Positions 1 through 7,725 of a stretch of 64,000 nt of DNA are shown here, piece by piece (position 1 is the first letter of the stretch; each line of letters opens with the position of its first letter). Below the pieces are notes generated by a model that saw nothing but the letters and a program-made list of their open reading frames with translations, searched no databases and was not told the origin of the DNA. Source of the stretch: [Bacteroides] pectinophilus (GTDB taxonomy: Bacteria; Bacillota; Clostridia; Lachnospirales; Lachnospiraceae). The stretch is taken from positions 325,001-389,000 of the forward strand of contig CP102260.1 in the NCBI GenBank assembly GCA_025146925.1, given 5' to 3'. A program made the position numbers and the translations under genes.

Positions 1-305
1 ATATCAGACAGATGACTGATTGCTTTTTCCTCCTCTATCCGGTACATCTCAAGTGCCACAAGCAGGTTTTCGACCTGTTCCACCCACGCAGGCTTTATAT
101 CGTACTTTGACCTGTATGTGACCATAATCTCCTCGGACTGTACCTTATCCGTGGAATGTGCCAGAGCTTCGATCAGGGAAATCGTATCTTCCTTACTGCC
201 GCTTCGGAAAGCAAACTGCACCACAAAGTTTTTTTCTTCTTCCGTGAACTCGTGTTCCACACCGTTCATCCCTGTTACCGCCTCATTGACTACTGCTAAA
301 TTCAT
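1..305 (-). CDS. Hypothetical protein of the mobile element (3' part outside window)
   Basis: The frame opens with ATG at 303-305 behind a good ribosome site (GGAGG five bases upstream) and stays open to the window edge, so at least 101 residues are encoded and the C-terminus is missing. The visible part is acidic and helical (MNLAVVNEAVTGMNG at the start, then many Glu and Lys) with no motif I recognise. It follows the 397-residue coiled-coil gene by 9 bases, so it is almost surely in the same minus-strand mobilization operon. No function can be assigned. Confidence 0.7.
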   Translation of the reverse strand, partial: MNLAVVNEAVTGMNGVEHEFTEEEKNFVVQFAFRSGSKEDTISLIEALAHSTDKVQSEEIMVTYRSKYDIKPAWVEQVENLLVALEMYRIEEEKAISHLSD

Positions 306-314
306 AAGTACCTC

Positions 315-1508
315 CTAACCTGCCATACTGTTTTCAAGCACGGCAATCTCAATAATCTCTTTCATCTTTTCCGCTGAGACATTATTATTGATAAGTTCCA
401 CAAGCTGCCCTTCTGTCAGTCCCTTTTCTATGGCACTTTTTATCTGGACAAGCTGTGCAGGCACAAGATCACCGCTTGCAACCAGCTTTACAATGTCAGC
501 TCTTGACTTCTTTTTGAATGAAAATCTGGCAAAAAGTGCCGCAATGCCGCCATTTGATTTTCTTTCTGTACGCTCAACTGGAAGATGCTGGATTACACGC
601 CCGGCAGAGTCCGTAACAGGTATCTGATAATACACGGGTATTCCATTGTACATAGGTGGCACTGCCTGTGAATCTGCAAGTGTTTTCACTGTTTCCTTAT
701 TATCAGTAGCTGCCAAAACCTCTGACGGTCCAGCCTTTTCCTCTTTTTCCGCAACCTTCTGATCATCAGATGCCGCACTCATAATCTTATCCTCAAGAGA
801 TTCTATCCTGTCTCTCATACGCTCCATCTCCTTGTCCTTATGCTCAATGCTATCTCTTAATCTTGCAATCGTGCTGCTTGCCTTATTAAGTTCATCCTGC
901 TGATGGCTGATAATTCCATCCTTATCCTCATTTTCCTTTACAAGCCTTTCCGTGACTTCCTTATCTTCCTTTAATACTTCAACATCGGATAGTTTTTTAT
1001 TAAGGGCATCGTATCTTTTCTCCTGATAGTCGATTTTCTCCACTACCATTTCCATCTGTGCAATCAGTTCTTTCACATACTCTGAGTCCTGCGTATACTG
1101 CTCCGCAGCCTTTGAAAGCTGTGCCAGAACTTCTTCATATAATCTTCTCATCACAACGGGCTTCTCTCCCCTTGCCACAGCTTCCTGTATGGTTTCAACC
1201 GGAACTCCCTTTTCATAAAATTCCAGTGATACCTTCATCTGATTGCCGGAGAGCTTATTATTGTGAAGGATATTAAAAAGTTCCTCCGGAATCTCCTTAT
1301 GCAGACCTTCCGATAACACTCTCATCTGTCCGATGTTAAAATTCTTATCCAGATACTTTTCCGTCTGCTCCTGCGTAAGTCCATCCTCAAGATCACTTTT
1401 TACAAGCCCGTACACCTCATCATCGAAATTCATTTCTTTTCTCAATGACTCAATATATCTGGCAATCTGCATATTGCTTAACGGCTTGTCATTCAGATTT
1501 TGTTCCAT
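315..1508 (-). CDS. Coiled-coil protein of the mobilization operon, function unknown
   Basis: 397 residues. The middle (about 140-260) is a long heptad-like stretch rich in Glu, Lys and Leu, predicted coiled coil. Both ends carry short helical repeats with a related pattern: near the N-terminus DLEDGLTQEQTEKYLDKNFN, and at the C-terminus a GLTEGQLVELINNNVSAEKM segment. A proline-rich linker around 275-300 (VPPMYNGIPVYYQIPV) joins the coil to the basic RFSFKKKSRADI segment. There is no signal peptide. It lies 30 bases downstream of the relaxase. Such end repeats plus a coil suggest a scaffolding or DNA-transfer accessory role, but that is inference. Confidence 0.75.
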   Translation of the reverse strand: MEQNLNDKPLSNMQIARYIESLRKEMNFDDEVYGLVKSDLEDGLTQEQTEKYLDKNFNIGQMRVLSEGLHKEIPEELFNILHNNKLSGNQMKVSLEFYEKGVPVETIQEAVARGEKPVVMRRLYEEVLAQLSKAAEQYTQDSEYVKELIAQMEMVVEKIDYQEKRYDALNKKLSDVEVLKEDKEVTERLVKENEDKDGIISHQQDELNKASSTIARLRDSIEHKDKEMERMRDRIESLEDKIMSAASDDQKVAEKEEKAGPSEVLAATDNKETVKTLADSQAVPPMYNGIPVYYQIPVTDSAGRVIQHLPVERTERKSNGGIAALFARFSFKKKSRADIVKLVASGDLVPAQLVQIKSAIEKGLTEGQLVELINNNVSAEKMKEIIEIAVLENSMAG

Positions 1509-1538
1509 ATGCTCCTCCTAACTGCGTAAAAAAACAGC

Positions 1539-2987
1539 CTATCTTACTGGCTGCTCTTTTCTGTCTCTTATAATCTCCCTGTTGTATTCTGTCTTTCTTC
1601 CATCTGAAATACTGTCCGGAATCATGCTGTTTAATATTGCCTTACCCGTATTCAGTTCCCTGAATACAACCTTTTCTTTCGCACACACTTCTGAATACTC
1701 CTCTTTGTAATGTCTTCTTAAAGCCTGCACTTCCTCAAGCGAATATCCCTGTGCCTGTAATTCCTGCTCCAGTGCCACCCACTTCCTATGCTCATCTTCA
1801 AAGAAGGTATCCCCAAGCCTGTATGACTGCTCTGCTGGCTTTAAGTTTTCCATCTCATCAGCCGCAGTAAAAAGTTCCCTGCTCCTTTCCCTTGCTTTAT
1901 AAATCCGGCTCTTTTCTGCCGAAGTCTCTTTTTTCTTATCCGTAAGAGAAGCTATCGTCCCCACAAGTTCTTCTGCTGAATGGATATTATGCCTTGCAAG
2001 GAACAAATACTGTTCCTGCAGCTTGTGCATTTTACGGATATCCTCCCTGTACTTCCATACCTGACTGTATGGTCTTTTTTTGAGTTTTACCACCCGGTAC
2101 AGCTTCGCATAATGCTTTTTCTGAAGTCCTGACAAGCCTGCCCTGCGGTATCTTTTAACTCTGCACTTTACAATGGAAACTTTCGGTATATCCTGTTTAC
2201 TCTTATAAAACGCAATATCCTCTTTTACAATCCTGTCCCGGATTGCTTCCTCACAATACATATCCCCAAGAGATTTGCACCTTCTGAACCTTGTCATACC
2301 CTGTGGCTTGATTGCCAGATGTTTTCCCTGCTTTATCTGGTATCCCTTTTCAGACAGCAGTTCGAGAAATTCCTCATAGTCCTTCGCCTGCAAAATACAG
2401 GCATCCAAGTCTCTTTTTATCATATCGGACCATACAAAATTCCCCTCCCTGTACTCACTCCATTCCTTATAGCTTTCGTGCTGCCTCTCCTTTTTCTCAT
2501 CATCCACATCAATAATGGAGAGTCCATATTCCTGACACAGCCTGTTCGTGATAGGCTGGATATACTTTGCCCAGTCCCCTTTTTCGTAACGGTACTTTTT
2601 ACCGTCCACAAAACTCACGCTGTTAAATACGATATGGGAATGAACATGGGCTGTATTATCGTGTACCACAAACACCGCTTCGTATGACTTACCAAGATAT
2701 TCCTCCACAAATTTCTGTGTAATTTCAAATGCCGTATCCGGATTTACCTCATTTTCCTTAAAGGAAAGTATGATATGATACCCCTGACGCTTATCAATCT
2801 TTCCAAAATTACGCTTGGTTTCCTTCATCTGCTCAAATGCGGTATCGACCTGACAGTTTATTGCCCCCACCAGTCTGCCATCCTGTGTTTTGTCCGGGTT
2901 CATCACATAATCAAGTGCCCGCTTTAAATGTTTTCCGTGAAAATGCCCGCCACAGTCTTTCATATTAAGGATTTTACTGATTGCCAA
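1539..2987 (-). CDS. Relaxase/mobilization nuclease, MOB_P (MobA/VirD2) type
   Basis: Nicks the origin of transfer, stays bound to the 5' end and pilots the DNA strand in conjugation. Motifs seen: Tyr27 in DYVMNPDKT (candidate catalytic tyrosine), GYHIILSF around 69-76, and the metal-binding three-His motif HVHSHIVFN at 114-122. The C-terminal half is basic and helical. I place the start at the TTG at 2985-2987, giving MAISKILNMK and 482 residues: a GAGGCGG ribosome site lies 6 bases before it and relaxases of this family begin this way. An ATG at 3003-3005 would add six residues. The first 14 bases overlap the end of mobC, suggesting translational coupling. Confidence 0.92.
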   Translation of the reverse strand: MAISKILNMKDCGGHFHGKHLKRALDYVMNPDKTQDGRLVGAINCQVDTAFEQMKETKRNFGKIDKRQGYHIILSFKENEVNPDTAFEITQKFVEEYLGKSYEAVFVVHDNTAHVHSHIVFNSVSFVDGKKYRYEKGDWAKYIQPITNRLCQEYGLSIIDVDDEKKERQHESYKEWSEYREGNFVWSDMIKRDLDACILQAKDYEEFLELLSEKGYQIKQGKHLAIKPQGMTRFRRCKSLGDMYCEEAIRDRIVKEDIAFYKSKQDIPKVSIVKCRVKRYRRAGLSGLQKKHYAKLYRVVKLKKRPYSQVWKYREDIRKMHKLQEQYLFLARHNIHSAEELVGTIASLTDKKKETSAEKSRIYKARERSRELFTAADEMENLKPAEQSYRLGDTFFEDEHRKWVALEQELQAQGYSLEEVQALRRHYKEEYSEVCAKEKVVFRELNTGKAILNSMIPDSISDGRKTEYNREIIRDRKEQPVR

Positions 2988-3306
2988 TCTGCACCACCGC
3001 CTCATTTACTTTCTTGTTCAGTTTACGCATATAAGCAACAAGCTGTGTTTTATCCTCTTTGGAATAAAGTCCTGCATTGTTATTGAATACGATCTGATTG
3101 ATATTGATTCCAATACGGTTCACCTCATTGATAAGCTCTTTTAAGAGTTTCCTGACTTCCGGGTAATCATTCGGTTTCTGGCTGATGAGCAGTCTTAAAT
3201 AATCTGCTTCACACATTCCGCTCTCCCCTGCCTTTTTTGCAAGCAGTTCTGCCTCCTGCGGCATAAGACGGAGCGTTTTCCTGATACAGTGGATTTTATC
3301 TGCCAT
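2974..3306 (-). CDS. mobC: MobC-like relaxosome protein
   Basis: 110 residues, the usual size for MobC accessory proteins that bind oriT and help the relaxase open the DNA. The N-terminus (KTLRLMPQEAELLAKKA) resembles the ribbon-helix-helix region of the family, and the typical NRIGININQI segment lies near residues 66-75. It sits directly upstream of the relaxase with a 14-base overlap and downstream of a 176-residue unknown gene, the normal mobC-mobA order. There is no sign of damage. Confidence 0.88.
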   Translation of the reverse strand: MADKIHCIRKTLRLMPQEAELLAKKAGESGMCEADYLRLLISQKPNDYPEVRKLLKELINEVNRIGININQIVFNNNAGLYSKEDKTQLVAYMRKLNKKVNEAVVQIGNQ

Positions 3307-3310
3307 ACGC

Positions 3311-3841
3311 TCACCTTCCCCTCTTATCTGTACTGTAATCCTTTATTCCTTGTGCTATCGTGGCTGCCGCCTTTTCCAAATCACCCTTGCCCTCCAGATT
3401 ACTGATAAACGCTTCCACCAGTGCCGTTGCAACAGCATCAATCTCCTTTGCATGACTGGTTTTATCAAATAATCGGTCTAACACTCTCTCATCTGCCTTT
3501 AAACTGTCATACTTTTCCTGAAATTCGCAATATTCCTGAAAATCTTTCGGATCATCTTTCTTTGCCTCTGCGTGAAGTATCAGATCATAATTCCACTCAC
3601 ACACCTTATCAATCACATCATCTATCGGAAATGGCTCTATCTCACCGTTTTCCTCTGCCATATCCTGTCTGTACATCTTCCCCTCTGCATCCGTTCCGAT
3701 TGCATAATCATGTCCTTCCATATAATTAAGAAGAAGTGCAGCATCTTCTATCGAAGGGTTGATTTGCTTATCATATACCTCTGCCCAGGCAATCAGTTCC
3801 TCTGGTTCTGAAAAAAGTGTTATTTCCCTGTTCTCTGCCAC
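3311..3841 (-). CDS. Conserved-looking hypothetical protein, first gene of the mobilization operon
   Basis: I choose the GTG at 3839-3841 because AAGGAGG lies six bases upstream; the reading frame remains open 17 codons further but no ribosome site precedes the earlier codon. The product is 176 acidic residues starting MAENREITLFSEPEELIAWAE, helical, with no membrane segment or signal peptide and no motif I know. It stands between the inverted-repeat region (3886-3974) and mobC, so it may act with the relaxosome. Function unknown. Confidence 0.7.
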   Translation of the reverse strand: MAENREITLFSEPEELIAWAEVYDKQINPSIEDAALLLNYMEGHDYAIGTDAEGKMYRQDMAEENGEIEPFPIDDVIDKVCEWNYDLILHAEAKKDDPKDFQEYCEFQEKYDSLKADERVLDRLFDKTSHAKEIDAVATALVEAFISNLEGKGDLEKAAATIAQGIKDYSTDKRGR

Positions 3842-3885
3842 CTTGCACCTCCTTATCCGTGTTTCGTAGATATTCACTATGGCTC

Positions 3886-3974
3886 CAGTCACCGGTAAGT
3901 CCCCGGCGACTGCTAGATACGCATTAGAGACATCTCTGTCCTAATGCCATCTAGTTAGGGGAACATTCCCCTAA
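3886..3974. other. Candidate origin of transfer: three adjoining inverted repeats
   Basis: Three inverted repeats lie end to end just upstream of the mobilization genes. Hairpin A: CAGTCACCGG (3886-3895) against CCGGCGACTG (3903-3912), one mismatch. Hairpin B: CTAGAT..GCATTAG (3913-3927) against CTAATGC.ATCTAG (3941-3954). Palindrome C: TTAGGGGAA (3955-3963) against TTCCCCTAA (3966-3974) with a two-base centre. Relaxases of the MOB_P class nick next to an inverted repeat near their own genes, so oriT is the best reading. The nick site is not known. Confidence 0.55.
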
Positions 3975-3992
3975 TACCCCTGCAAAATATAG

Positions 3993-4215
3993 AGTGGTGG
4001 CACTTTGTTCCACCACTTTTGAATAAAACCACCGCTTTTTACCACCATTTCCGGTAAAAACCACCGCTTTATGCCACCACTTTTTATAATTTATATTCAT
4101 AGGAAAAAACAGCATCGGAAAGTGGTGGTACTTTGTTCTATCACTTTTTGAAAAAACCACCGCATTGTTCCACCATTTTCCGTAAAAACCACTGCTTTTT
4201 ACCACCACTTTTTAA
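3993..4215. repeat. Two tandem ~95-bp imperfect direct repeats with CCACC iterons
   Basis: Copy 1 spans about 3993-4087 and copy 2 about 4121-4215. Both begin AGTGGTGG(C/T)ACTTTGTTC, contain AAAACCACCGC and TAAAAACCAC units, and end CCACCACTTTTTA. Inside each copy, GTGGTG and CACCAC form an inverted repeat. A frame of 85 codons crosses this stretch on the minus strand but is made of the repeat and has no plausible ribosome site, so I do not call it a gene. Position between the primase-like gene and the mobilization genes suggests an iteron-type replication or priming origin. Confidence 0.7.
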
Positions 4216-5195
4216 TGGCACTGTCCGGCTATGGTCATCTGCTCCTTTTTCTCATCTGCAAGATTAAGTTTTGTTGCAACAAGCCATTCATTGTAATCCT
4301 TATAGCCTGCTGGTGGCGGACAGTCCTTAATCTCATAGCCCAGTCCATAGTATTTTTCCATAAGTTCTGCGGCTGCTTTTCTGCCCGGTGAATCCCCATC
4401 AAGGCAGAAACGGATAAAAGAAATCTGTGGGTGTTCCCTAAGAAAAGTTTCAAGCGGGGCATCTGCAAGCATTCCAAGAGCCAGCTTATTTGATTCATGG
4501 TCGGCAAATATATCCACATAGCTCATAAGGTCGATTGCTGCCTCGAATACAACAAGCTCTGTACTGTTTACATTCACCACATTAAATCCATAGTTCTTAT
4601 CATTCCCCTCCACATCACACTTGAATGGTTTTCCCTGTTTATCAAATACACCACGCATACTTGCAAATCTGGTTACTCCATTCTTGTCATTTCCTTTAAA
4701 GACAATGTTGTGATAATGCCTGCTCTCATATATGAGATTTTCCTTTAAAAACAGTTCTATCACTGCCTTACTGATTCCACGCTCATTGTTAAGATAGGAT
4801 ATCAGGTAGGAATTATCCCCTGCTGGCTGCGGAAGCACAAAAGGCCTTCTTTCCTCTTGCTGTTTCTTTGTGACCTGATGAACAAGCGGCTGCTTTGCAG
4901 TGCTTTCAATTCTTCGGTATCCAGCAAAATCCAAGAGCCAGAATACAGCTTCTTTTACACTCATTCCGCCAAATACACGCAGGAAGTCTATCTGTGAGCC
5001 GCCATTGTTTCCCTTATCAAACTGCCTTGACCATCTGTACCAGTGGCTTCTGTCATAGATACGGATTGAGTCCATTTCCTTTAAGGTGTGATATTTTCCA
5101 ATCTTCTTTACAGTATAACCGAGGCTTTCTGCAACAGCACAGAGGTCTACGCTCTTTGCTATGGCAAGTTCCTCCTCTGTAAATCTTCCTTCCAT
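4212..5195 (-). CDS. Toprim-domain primase-like protein (DUF3991/CHC2-primase type)
   Basis: 327 residues from the ATG at 5193-5195, which has AAGGTGAGAG just upstream; the open frame extends further but without a ribosome site. The N-terminal part (about 1-110) resembles the DNA-primase-like region of mobile-element proteins, with WYRWSRQFD and GGSQIDFLRVF. A Toprim fold follows: the conserved acidic motif in LVVFEAAIDLMSYVD (about 215-230) and the DGD motif in FCLDGDSPGRKAA (about 258-270). It probably primes replacement-strand synthesis after transfer or replication from the adjoining repeats. It starts 4 bases after the RadC-like gene. Confidence 0.85.
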   Translation of the reverse strand: MEGRFTEEELAIAKSVDLCAVAESLGYTVKKIGKYHTLKEMDSIRIYDRSHWYRWSRQFDKGNNGGSQIDFLRVFGGMSVKEAVFWLLDFAGYRRIESTAKQPLVHQVTKKQQEERRPFVLPQPAGDNSYLISYLNNERGISKAVIELFLKENLIYESRHYHNIVFKGNDKNGVTRFASMRGVFDKQGKPFKCDVEGNDKNYGFNVVNVNSTELVVFEAAIDLMSYVDIFADHESNKLALGMLADAPLETFLREHPQISFIRFCLDGDSPGRKAAAELMEKYYGLGYEIKDCPPPAGYKDYNEWLVATKLNLADEKKEQMTIAGQCH

Positions 5196-5199
5196 ACTC

Positions 5200-5739
5200 T
5201 CACCTTGCCTTTCCCTGCTCTGCCACAAGCGGTGACTTAATATCAAGGTTCCTGTAATCCGTACTGAGTGTAATTCTTGGATTATCAATCATTCCCTTTT
5301 CCTTGAAACTAAAGAAGGCACGATTATCTCCTCCCACGATGATATGATCCAAAAGAGGAATTCCAATAAGCTCACACAGCTTATTCATACGGTCTGTCAT
5401 CATCGTGTCTGCCTTACTGGGAAATATATTTCCTGACGGGTGGCAGTGGATTAACATCATACTGGCAGCATTACTTAAAATACTTGCCTTGAATAATTCT
5501 CTTGGGTGTGCCATCGCTTCATTCAGCGAACCGACACTTGCAAAATGCACATTGATAGGCTTTAAGTCGGAGCTGAGATTTACAACACACACCACTTCCC
5601 TGTCGAACTGGCACATACAATCCCCCATTACAGCAGCTACTTCTTCCGGCTTGTTAAAGGACTGCTCCGAATAAATCGGAGCCTCCTTTACAAGCCTTAT
5701 GGATACAACATCAAGTTTGAAGTCGTTCTTCTCTGTCAC
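5200..5739 (-). CDS. RadC-like JAB/MPN-domain protein
   Basis: 179 residues, JAMM-type metal-binding fold of the RadC family. The motif is complete: His98 and His100 in HCHPSG, Ser102, and Asp111 in SKAD. I choose the GTG at 5737-5739 because GGAGGCGG lies seven bases upstream. The protein has only the JAB domain; the helix-hairpin-helix part of chromosomal RadC is absent, as is usual for mobile-element copies. The family is common next to anti-restriction and mobilization genes, but its activity is uncertain. Its start overlaps the preceding 42-codon gene by 29 bases. Confidence 0.85.
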   Translation of the reverse strand: MTEKNDFKLDVVSIRLVKEAPIYSEQSFNKPEEVAAVMGDCMCQFDREVVCVVNLSSDLKPINVHFASVGSLNEAMAHPRELFKASILSNAASMMLIHCHPSGNIFPSKADTMMTDRMNKLCELIGIPLLDHIIVGGDNRAFFSFKEKGMIDNPRITLSTDYRNLDIKSPLVAEQGKAR

Positions 5740-5839
5740 AGGAATCCGCCTCCTCTCCAAACTCAATACGGATAATAAAGTCACCTTTCTGGCTGTTTAT
5801 AAGAGCAATCAGTTCTTCTACGGTAAGTTCCTGCTCCAT
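5711..5839 (-). CDS. Small acidic protein, 42 residues
   Basis: Begins ATG at 5837-5839 with AGGAGG six bases upstream and reads MEQELTVEELIALINSQKGD, ending inside the start of the RadC-like gene. It is acidic, contains a single Cys, and has no membrane segment. The strong ribosome site, the position 9 bases after the DUF5688 gene and the overlap with the next start argue that it is translated and couples the two genes. Function unknown. Confidence 0.55.
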   Translation of the reverse strand: MEQELTVEELIALINSQKGDFIIRIEFGEEADSCDREERLQT

Positions 5840-5848
5840 AACTGCCTC

Positions 5849-6847
5849 CTATCTCGCTTTTTCCTTTGCGTCATATACAAGCTGCGGCTCTGCCACGATA
5901 CCGTCCAGTCTCTTGTTCGGTGTATCCGTTGCAAGCGTGAGTTTCCTTAAATCTTTATCATAGTGATATACCTGATTGGAAAGTCTTTCTTCCAATGCCA
6001 CCTCCTGCGTATTCACCTCTGCCACCATCTGTGCAAGCTCCTCCGGTTCGGTCAGCTCAGTAGACACCGCAAGAACTTCGTGCACACTTGAAGGCAGGAT
6101 ATACAGATCACTTTCAAGGTTTTCTGCCAGTTCGTGAAGCTCATTCTCATAAAGCATTGATACTGCACCGTCAATTCCCCTGTTATTGGAGATTATCCAC
6201 AGAGTCTGCTCCGGTGGAACTTCCCTGATCATCATCTCTGCTATCTCCTCCGGCATCCCGTCACTTAAAAACATCTCTTTCATAACATCATTCATATTTC
6301 TTATTCTTGGCGGTAAGATTCTTCTTGTGTTTTCAGCCGCATATTTAAAAAGCTGCTCCTCATTCATTCCAAGTCTTTCCGCAAGGCTGTTCGTAACCTT
6401 TATACTCTGAATACTTTCAGCATCCGCATTTATCACAAGTTTATAGATAATGGAAAGATCCTGAAATTCTCTGTGTGGCACCTGCTCCAGAAATGACCTG
6501 TTCTGTTCCGTATTGATAAGCTGGAATACTACCTTTTCATTGGCATCTTTGTATAAGCTGTCAACATCAACAACTTGTGGTGTCTTTGCAAACTCCATTG
6601 CCATAAGGTCACATGCCGCCATCAGTGTTTCCTCCAGATCACCACAGTTCTGATATTTCTCATACATATCGTTGATATAAATAGTAGGAGAAATATTAGT
6701 ATCTTTGCCTCTGATACTGATACCGTCATAGGTCATATTTACCTTTTCCACAGGCATAACTACAAGCTCCATACCTTTGAAGTTATCCGGCATATAGTCC
6801 ATAAACTTCTCTTTTACTACTTCCTTAAAAATCTCATAATTCATCAT
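5849..6847 (-). CDS. DUF5688 family protein
   Basis: 332 residues, soluble. The sequence (MMNYEIFKEVVKEKFMDYMP, later EEQLFKYAAENTRRILPP and SNNRGIDGAVSMLYEN) matches the pattern of the DUF5688 proteins common on integrative elements of Lachnospiraceae and their relatives; the family has no established role. A GGAGG ribosome site precedes the ATG at 6847. It is followed closely by the 42-residue and RadC-like genes, so these probably form one operon starting downstream of the terminator at 6867-6910. Confidence 0.8.
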   Translation of the reverse strand: MMNYEIFKEVVKEKFMDYMPDNFKGMELVVMPVEKVNMTYDGISIRGKDTNISPTIYINDMYEKYQNCGDLEETLMAACDLMAMEFAKTPQVVDVDSLYKDANEKVVFQLINTEQNRSFLEQVPHREFQDLSIIYKLVINADAESIQSIKVTNSLAERLGMNEEQLFKYAAENTRRILPPRIRNMNDVMKEMFLSDGMPEEIAEMMIREVPPEQTLWIISNNRGIDGAVSMLYENELHELAENLESDLYILPSSVHEVLAVSTELTEPEELAQMVAEVNTQEVALEERLSNQVYHYDKDLRKLTLATDTPNKRLDGIVAEPQLVYDAKEKAR

Positions 6848-6866
6848 ATCTGCTTATCCTCCAAAC

Positions 6867-6910
6867 AAAAAAAGCGGGGGAACATAAGTCATTGGCTTAC
6901 ATTCCCCCGC
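6867..6910 (-). terminator. Intrinsic terminator between ParMR segment and DUF5688 operon
   Basis: Read on the minus strand, GCGGGGGAA (6902-6910) pairs perfectly with TTCCCCCGC (6874-6882) and is followed by seven T residues (6867-6873). The loop is 19 bases. It lies only 20 bases before the DUF5688 start, so it separates or attenuates transcription into the primase/RadC genes. Confidence 0.8.
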
Positions 6911-6952
6911 AAGGTTGATTGTTTTTATTTTCTCTTTGATATACCCGTCAGC

Positions 6953-6982
6953 TCATTCCGGACAATCCCGTATTCTGTGCAT
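6953..6982 (-). CDS. Nine-codon leader-like open frame
   Basis: AAGGAGG followed five bases later by ATG opens a nine-residue frame (MHRIRDCPE) that ends at TGA. It lies just before the terminator at 6867-6910. The strong ribosome site on so short a frame suggests a leader peptide that could affect the terminator; it may equally be a relic. Tentative. Confidence 0.25.
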   Translation of the reverse strand: MHRIRDCPE

Positions 6983-6996
6983 TTTAACCTCCTTGA

Positions 6997-7080
6997 TTAT
7001 AACAATTTCTTAAATTTAAAGAAATACTTCACAAGTCTTCTGTTTTTCCTGTAAGCAGGAAAGAAGCCTTTTACCTCCAT
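6997..7080 (-). CDS. Small basic peptide, 27 residues
   Basis: ATG at 7078-7080 behind GGGGAGG (7 bases spacing). The product is MEVKGFFPAYRKNRRLVKYF followed by seven more residues: strongly basic and aromatic, ending FKFKKLL. It lies 14 bases after the membrane peptide gene. Good ribosome site and tight spacing support translation; function unknown, possibly a membrane-active or leader peptide. Confidence 0.45.
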   Translation of the reverse strand: MEVKGFFPAYRKNRRLVKYFFKFKKLL

Positions 7081-7094
7081 AGTCTCACCTCCCC

Positions 7095-7268
7095 TCAAAA
7101 TGTTCCCATTCTTACGAATGAAAGAAATACTCTTGCTACCAGACAGAATAGAAGAAGAACTAACCTGACAAGTCCCAAGAACAGCTTGAATGCTCCAAGA
7201 ACAATTTTCAGCATCCACTTGAGTACCTGTAAAACAGCGGTTCCTACGGCTCCTGCAATTCTTCTCAT
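7095..7268 (-). CDS. Small membrane protein, 57 residues
   Basis: The ATG at 7266-7268 has GAAAGGAGA upstream and gives MRRIAGAVGTAVLQVLKWML and then an almost continuous hydrophobic stretch (LVRLVLLLFCLVARVFLSFV), enough for one or two membrane helices with scattered Arg and Lys. It reads across the end of the ParR-like gene? No: it begins 5 bases before that gene's stop codon ends on the same strand, so the two are probably coupled. Function unknown; small hydrophobic proteins of this sort are frequent beside plasmid partition genes. Confidence 0.6.
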   Translation of the reverse strand: MRRIAGAVGTAVLQVLKWMLKIVLGAFKLFLGLVRLVLLLFCLVARVFLSFVRMGTF

Positions 7269-7273
7269 AATAA

Positions 7274-7714
7274 TCAATCTCCTTTCAACATCCATCCCAT
7301 TGCCAATCCTGCAACATCTGAATCATTCATAACATCTTCTTCCGGCTGTTCTTCCATATCTTCCTGTGGGTTTGCAATCACTACCGGCTGGCTGTTCTTC
7401 ACTCCCGCCAAAGCTCCCCCAAGTAAAGAAATGACCTCTTTTCTTGCCTCACTCATTGCAGAATACTCAATTTCCTTTTTTATCTTTTCTATCTCGTCCC
7501 TCGTTACAAACTGTTCATATCTCTTTTCCTCTTTGGAGGGAATATCATCCTCTCCATAGTGGTCAATATAAAACTCACAGGCTTCAATCAGGAACTGATT
7601 CTTTGACTTATATATCTTTGGATTAAGCCCCTTTATGACCTCATTGATTTTAGCGTGTTGAGGATTGAGCAGATTCAGTCGGAATGTGCTCTCCATAATA
7701 TGCCTTCGTGCCAT
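7274..7714 (-). CDS. parR: ParR-like centromere-binding protein
   Basis: 146 residues. The N-terminal 60 residues (STFRLNLLNPQHAKINEVIKG, then KSKNQFLIEACEFYI) fit a ribbon-helix-helix DNA-binding domain, and the acidic, flexible C-terminus (EDMEEQPEEDVMND) fits the region by which ParR proteins contact the ParM filament. It lies 11 bases downstream of the actin-like ATPase, the standard parM-parR order. AGGGGG precedes the ATG. The family is assigned from domain form and context, since ParR sequences diverge widely. Confidence 0.75.
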   Translation of the reverse strand: MARRHIMESTFRLNLLNPQHAKINEVIKGLNPKIYKSKNQFLIEACEFYIDHYGEDDIPSKEEKRYEQFVTRDEIEKIKKEIEYSAMSEARKEVISLLGGALAGVKNSQPVVIANPQEDMEEQPEEDVMNDSDVAGLAMGWMLKGD

Positions 7715-7725
7715 ATGACTACCCC

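Noticed and set aside
3951-4208. 85-codon minus-strand frame between the primase-like and mobilization genes
   Set aside because: It is made of the tandem DNA repeats, has repeated low-complexity WW/VVF patterns and no good ribosome site.
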